In this document: positions 60,351 through 64,000 of the stretch, one piece after another
How the letters are laid out: every line of letters starts with the position of its first letter
Numbering within the stretch: the first letter of the stretch is position 1
Assembly: GCF_009663395.1 (NCBI RefSeq)
Contig: NZ_QKNW01000001.1
Coordinates: forward strand, 2,108,001 to 2,172,000
Source: Halosegnis longus
Lineage (GTDB): Archaea > Halobacteriota > Halobacteria > Halobacteriales > Haloarculaceae
Direction of reading: 5' to 3'
DNA: 64,000 nucleotides
Position numbers and translations under genes: made by a program
Notes under the pieces: generated by a model
What the model was told of the DNA's origin: nothing
The model's input: the letters and a program-made list of their open reading frames with translations, nothing else
Database searches by the model: none

Positions 60351-61658
60351 ATGACCGACGGTCACGCCCTCGCGCGCCGGTGTCTCCGGGCGGGTATCGA
60401 CGCCGCACACCCCGAGACGGTCGTCCGAGACCGACTCTCGCTCGACGGCGGGACGCTCACCATCGCCGGCCGCGCCTACGACCTCGACAGCTACGAGCGG
60501 GTGGTCGTCGTCGGTGGCGGAAACGCCGCCGGCACGGTCGCGACGGAACTCGAATCGCTGCTCTGCGACCGTATCGACACCGGGGTCGTCGTCACCGACC
60601 TCCCGACGGCGACGGAGCGAATCGAGCAGGTCGAGGGCGCGCATCCACGGCCGAACGAAACTGCCGTCGCCGGCACCGACCGCGTCCGGGAGCTGCTCGC
60701 CGCGGCCGACGCGCAGACCCTCGTGCTCGCCGTCGTCACCGGCGGAGCCAGCGCGCTCCTCCCTGCTCCGGCGGGCGATCTCTCGCTTGCCGATCTCCGT
60801 GCGACCACCGACGAACTGCTGGCGAGCGGCGCGAGCATCGGCGAGATGAACGCCGTCCGCAAACACCTCTCGGCGACGAAAGGGGGGCGACTGGCGAGCG
60901 TCGCTGCGCCCGCCACGGTCGCGACACTCCTGTTCAGCGACGTGGTCGGCGACGATGCCAGCGTCATCGGCAGCGGTCCGTTCACGCCCGACGACACCAC
61001 CTACGGTGACGCGCTCGCGGTCGCCGACCGCTACACTCTCGACCTCCCGACCGCGGCCGTCGACCACCTCCGGGCAGGACGGGACGGCGAACACACGGAG
61101 ACGCCAGACGCCGACGCACCGGCCTTCGAGCGCGTGACCGAGCACCTGCTCGCGAGCAACCACACTGCGGCGCGGGCAGCCCTCGACGTGGCGCGTGCGG
61201 CCGGCTACGAGCCGCTGTTGCTCTCGACGCGCATCCGTGGCGAGGCGCGGGAAGCAGCCAAGTCGGCAGTCGCGGTCGGGGAGGAAATCGCGGCGACGGG
61301 GAACCCCGTCGAGCCGCCGGCGGTCCTCGTTACCGGCGGCGAGACGACCGTGACGGTTCGGACGGACTCGCCGGGAACCGGCGGGCCGAACACCGAGTAC
61401 GCGCTGTCTGCCGCGCTCGAACTCGACACGTCGGGCGTGGTCGTCGCCGCCCTCGACACGGACGGCATCGACGGTAACGGCTCACTCGCGGGGGCGAGCG
61501 TCGACGGCTCCACGGTGGCGCCGGAGAACCGACGACGGGCGCAGCGCGCGCTCGACAGCCACGACGCCGCGACGTATCTCGGCGGGTGTGACGCAGCTAT
61601 CGACACAGGGGCGACGGGGACCAACGTGAACGACCTGCGCGTGGTCGTCGTCGAGTAA
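60351..61658 (+). CDS. Glycerate 2-kinase (DUF4147/MOFRL type)
   Basis: A 435-aa protein. The N-terminal DUF4147 domain (VVVVGGGNAAGTVATEL, VVTGGASALLPAPAGDLSL, GEMNAVRKHLSATKGGRLA) is followed by the C-terminal MOFRL domain (VTGGETTVTV, GGPNTEYALSAALEL, AALDTDGIDGNGSLAGA). It phosphorylates D-glycerate to 2-phosphoglycerate, feeding lower glycolysis. ATG 60351 is the start; the region before it is the tRNA-derived repeat. Complete. Confidence 0.9.
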   Translation: MTDGHALARRCLRAGIDAAHPETVVRDRLSLDGGTLTIAGRAYDLDSYERVVVVGGGNAAGTVATELESLLCDRIDTGVVVTDLPTATERIEQVEGAHPRPNETAVAGTDRVRELLAAADAQTLVLAVVTGGASALLPAPAGDLSLADLRATTDELLASGASIGEMNAVRKHLSATKGGRLASVAAPATVATLLFSDVVGDDASVIGSGPFTPDDTTYGDALAVADRYTLDLPTAAVDHLRAGRDGEHTETPDADAPAFERVTEHLLASNHTAARAALDVARAAGYEPLLLSTRIRGEAREAAKSAVAVGEEIAATGNPVEPPAVLVTGGETTVTVRTDSPGTGGPNTEYALSAALELDTSGVVVAALDTDGIDGNGSLAGASVDGSTVAPENRRRAQRALDSHDAATYLGGCDAAIDTGATGTNVNDLRVVVVE

Positions 61659-63365
61659 TCAGCGATTCCGGGTGACGCTGCGTTCTGCCACCTTCGCGCC
61701 GGCCGCGACCGTCCGACTGCGCGAGCGTTGGAACGACCGCCACAACACGACGCCCCCGCCGGCCGTCGCGAGCGCCATCCCGCCGGCGGCGAGGGGCGCG
61801 CCGAACGCGACGAGCGCGCTGGTCGCCAGTCCGCCGACGCCGACGCCGATACCGAGCGAGACGCGCGCGACCAGCTTCCGGAGAATGCTCGGGTCCTCGC
61901 GGTAGAGGAAGGTGAGCGCCGCGTCGCCGCGAACGATTGTCGAGAGGGTGTCCTCGCCCTTCGCGGGGACGTTGACGAACGCCTCCGTCGTCGTTCGGAG
62001 GATAGCCGCTATCTCGTCGCGGGCGATGTCGGTCGCGCCGAGGTCGTCGACCCCCTTCTCCGTGACGAGGTCGGTCACCGTCTCGATGAAGTCGAACTCC
62101 TCGTCGAGCGTGCGGGTGACGCCTTCCAGCACCGTCGCGACCCGGACGATGAGCGCGAGGTCCTGCGGGAGCCGGAACGGGAAGTCGCTGATGTCGCCGA
62201 CGGCTGCCTGAAACTCCCTGATGTACTGTTGTATCTGCTCCTGCTCGAACGGCTGGCCTTCGAGCTGTTGGATGACGAGCGCGAACACCTCTCGCATCAG
62301 CTCGCGGTCGACCTGGGGGTCGAGCGCGCCCATGTCGATGAACGCGTCGATGACGCGGTCGATATCGTCGGTCGCGAGCCCGACGTAGAAGTCGAGAATC
62401 TGGTCGCGCCGGGCCTGCGAGAGCCGCCCGACGACGCCGAAGTCGTAGAAGACGATGGAGCCGTTGTCGAGCACGGAGAGATTTCCGGGGTGCGGGTCGG
62501 CGTGGAAAATCCCGTCCTCGACAATCATCTGGAAGTAGATGCGCGCGAGCCGCTCGACGATCTCCGTCGGGTCGAGTCCCTTCGATTCGAGCGTCGACAC
62601 GTCCGTTATCTTCGTCCCCTCGACGTACTCCATCGTGAGCACGCGGGTCGTCGAGCGGTCGTCGACGACGGCCGGAATCGTCACCTCGGGGTCGTCGCCG
62701 AAGTTGTCCCGCACCTCGTTCAGCCGGTCGGCCTCGGCCTCGTAGTCCATCTCGCCGCGAATCGTCGAGGCGAACTCGTCTGCCAGATTCTCCATCGTGA
62801 ACTGCTGGCCGGGCGGGGCAAACCGGAGCAAGAGCGGCAGCAGCGTCTCCACGACGATGAGGTCGCTCTCGACGCGTTCACGGATGTTGGGTCGGAGCAC
62901 CTTCACGGCGACCGGCTCACCCTCGTAGGTCGCGGTGTACACCTGGCCGAGCGAGGCTCCGCTCATGGCCGCGCGGTCGAAGTCGTCGAACGCCTCGTCG
63001 ACGGGGCCGAGCGCCGTCTCGAACACCGGGCGAATCGACTCCCACGGCTCCGGCGGGACTTCGTCCTGCAGCGAGGACAGCTCCTCGATGTAGGCCGGCG
63101 GGAGCACGTCCGGCCGGGTGGAGAGTATCTGGCCCACCTTCACGAACGTCGGTCCCAAGTCGAGCAACACGTCGAGGAGATACCTCGCGCGCCGCCGCTG
63201 GTCGTCGACGGTCACGTTCCGGCGGCGACCGAACAGCAGGAATCGGCGGCGGTCGCGGGCAAAGGCGAGCGCGAGCGGGAGGAACGCCCGGATGACGGCG
63301 ACGAACCGCCGGAGCGTCCGGCGTCTGTTCGGCTCCGGGTCGTCGACGGGGTCGCTCGCTGACAC
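61659..63365 (-). CDS. ABC1/UbiB-family atypical protein kinase
   Basis: A 568-aa protein. It has the KxGQ motif FVKVGQILSTRPDVLPP, the Ala-rich loop SGASLGQVYTATY, the ATP Lys in VAVKVLRP, EGTKITD, the catalytic FHADPHPGNL and the DFG-like VFYDFGVVG. Two C-terminal hydrophobic helices (VGVGGLATSALVAFGAPLAAGGMALATAG) anchor it to the membrane. Family members support quinone/prenyl-lipid metabolism. A GTG at 63365 is taken as start; upstream the composition becomes Arg/Ser-rich. Confidence 0.9.
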   Translation of the reverse strand: MSASDPVDDPEPNRRRTLRRFVAVIRAFLPLALAFARDRRRFLLFGRRRNVTVDDQRRRARYLLDVLLDLGPTFVKVGQILSTRPDVLPPAYIEELSSLQDEVPPEPWESIRPVFETALGPVDEAFDDFDRAAMSGASLGQVYTATYEGEPVAVKVLRPNIRERVESDLIVVETLLPLLLRFAPPGQQFTMENLADEFASTIRGEMDYEAEADRLNEVRDNFGDDPEVTIPAVVDDRSTTRVLTMEYVEGTKITDVSTLESKGLDPTEIVERLARIYFQMIVEDGIFHADPHPGNLSVLDNGSIVFYDFGVVGRLSQARRDQILDFYVGLATDDIDRVIDAFIDMGALDPQVDRELMREVFALVIQQLEGQPFEQEQIQQYIREFQAAVGDISDFPFRLPQDLALIVRVATVLEGVTRTLDEEFDFIETVTDLVTEKGVDDLGATDIARDEIAAILRTTTEAFVNVPAKGEDTLSTIVRGDAALTFLYREDPSILRKLVARVSLGIGVGVGGLATSALVAFGAPLAAGGMALATAGGGVVLWRSFQRSRSRTVAAGAKVAERSVTRNR

Positions 63366-63402
63366 AGCCGACCTTCGTGCGCGGCGAGCAAATGGTTGTT
63401 CC

Positions 63403-63888
63403 CTACAGGTCGTCCAGTTGGTCGAACGTCTCCGCCAGCGTGCCGGAGTTGTCGACCACGAGGTCCGGCGCGTCGAGCGGCTCGTACTGCTCGCGGAACA
63501 GCTCGTACACCTCGATGTCGGCGTCGCTCTCGTCGTCGGTGCGCTCGCGGATTCGCTCGCGCACGACGGCGTCGTCACACTCGACGCCGACGAGCCGGAA
63601 CGTCGCGCCGGTCTCCTCGGCCACGGCGCGGGCCGCGTCCCGGACGGCGCGCGTCTTGAACGTGGCGTCGACGACGACGCTCTCGGAGTCGAGTCGCTCG
63701 CGGGCGCGGTCGAGCACCTCGTCGTAGACGGTCTCGGTCTCGGCGTCGGTGTACTCCGGGGCGTCGTACAGCTCCTTGCGGACCACGTCCGTGCGGAGGA
63801 CGGTCGCGTCGATGCGGTCGGCGATGGCCTCCGCGACCGTCGTCTTCCCCGTTCCGGGGACTCCGGAGACGGCGACCAGCGTGTTCAC
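63403..63888 (-). CDS. P-loop kinase-like ATPase (gluconate/aminoglycoside-type)
   Basis: A 161-aa P-loop protein: Walker A AVSGVPGTGKTTVAEAI, the RTDVVRKELYDAPEYT acceptor-side region, VVVDATFKTRAVRD (Walker B-like) and RERIRERTDD lid. The pattern fits small kinases such as AAA_33/zeta-toxin/gluconokinase relatives. The GTG at 63888 is used because a TTACTATC element (about 63915-63922 on the minus strand) lies about 27 nt upstream; a second GTG at 63894 and an ATG at 63939 are alternatives. Substrate unknown. Confidence 0.78.
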   Translation of the reverse strand: MNTLVAVSGVPGTGKTTVAEAIADRIDATVLRTDVVRKELYDAPEYTDAETETVYDEVLDRARERLDSESVVVDATFKTRAVRDAARAVAEETGATFRLVGVECDDAVVRERIRERTDDESDADIEVYELFREQYEPLDAPDLVVDNSGTLAETFDQLDDL

Positions 63889-63947
63889 AGCCACAGTCCC
63901 CGACGGCCGATAGTAACTGTTTGGAGTGACGACGACCATGTGTACGT

Positions 63948-64000
63948 ATGTATCTCTCGCCCGCCGTCCGAACGGCTCGCGACGACCCCACAGAGGGAGC
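63948..64000 (+). CDS. Possible start of a further gene (partial)
   Basis: An open frame from ATG 63948 runs off the right edge, reading MYLSPAVRTARDDPTEGA so far. It is divergent from the P-loop kinase gene. A weak TAGTAACTGT around 63911-63920 could be its promoter. Too little is visible to name it or to be sure it is coding; another frame opens at ATG 63938. Confidence 0.3.
   Translation, partial: MYLSPAVRTARDDPTEG

Noticed and set aside
1-64000. CRISPR array, rRNA genes, intact insertion sequence or prophage
   Set aside because: No regularly spaced repeats, rRNA cores, transposase or phage structural genes were seen on either strand.

Overview
The window is a chromosomal segment of a halophilic archaeon (class Halobacteria). 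The evidence is concordant. GC is high and third codon positions are almost always G or C. The proteins are strongly acidic. TATA-like boxes sit about 25-28 nt upstream of start codons, with little or no leader. The gene set is archaeal: family-B DNA polymerase with an intein, Mre11-Rad50, Lsm, ribosomal protein L37e, geranylgeranyl reductases, a ferredoxin-dependent 2-oxoacid oxidoreductase and the archaeal entry into the shikimate pathway. CTAG tetranucleotides are very rare by eye. The genus cannot be fixed from the sequence alone. No stretch longer than about 300 bases lacks a gene, and no rRNA, CRISPR array or intact insertion sequence was seen.

Layout. 1-1.9 kb: divergent HxlR-type regulator (partial) and a dioxygenase/esterase pair resembling bacterial quinone-detoxification genes. 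2-8.7 kb: M42 aminopeptidase, membrane histidine kinase, lsm-rpl37e, birA, and an HD-domain/amidohydrolase operon. 8.7-18.6 kb: Nudix hydrolase, the mre11-rad50 operon, three small haloarchaeal genes and intein-containing polB. 18.6-22.3 kb: sufCBD Fe-S assembly operon. 22.4-24.4 kb: ferritin-like gene plus DtxR/SirR-type regulator, a zinc-finger HNH endonuclease and an intron-bearing tRNA-Gln. 24.4-31.1 kb: AlaX, HD protein, LysE exporter, geranylgeranyl reductase family protein, 2Fe-2S ferredoxin, amidase, thioredoxin-reductase-like flavoprotein. 31.3-35.8 kb: unknown haloarchaeal protein, cysteine-free CysD-like PP-loop protein, membrane proteins, M20 peptidase, S10-like protein.

35.9-44.5 kb is dominated by aromatic amino acid synthesis: trpCBA followed by the aldolase-type ADH synthase, then aroD and 3-dehydroquinate synthase II. 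Together they cover the first three shikimate steps and the last tryptophan steps. Interleaved are an SDR, a universal stress protein, a HAD hydrolase and an orphan DNA methyltransferase. 44.5-54.2 kb is central metabolism: aldo/keto reductase, flavoprotein reductase, korBA, FNR-like reductase, Nudix, methylmalonyl-CoA epimerase and mutase, and a formate/nitrite-type channel. 54.3-64 kb holds a Tat-exported, PGF-CTERM-anchored hydrolase, an Lrp regulator, a DMT exporter, a GNAT, thyA-folA, tRNA-Glu with a duplicated 3' end, glycerate 2-kinase, an ABC1/UbiB kinase and a P-loop kinase.

The observations most worth following up are these. (1) Three tiny ORFs start at the expected transcription start and end in a 4-nt ATGA/GTGA overlap with the next gene. 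(2) The 3' end of tRNA-Glu is duplicated, and a downstream hairpin shows a compensatory base-pair change between the copies. (3) The polB intein ends in Gly-Gln, and only its downstream extein flank shows shifted codon use. (4) There is a palindromic in-frame insert in sufD and a related hairpin array at 50.3 kb. (5) The HxlR-linked quinone-detoxification-like module lies at the left edge.
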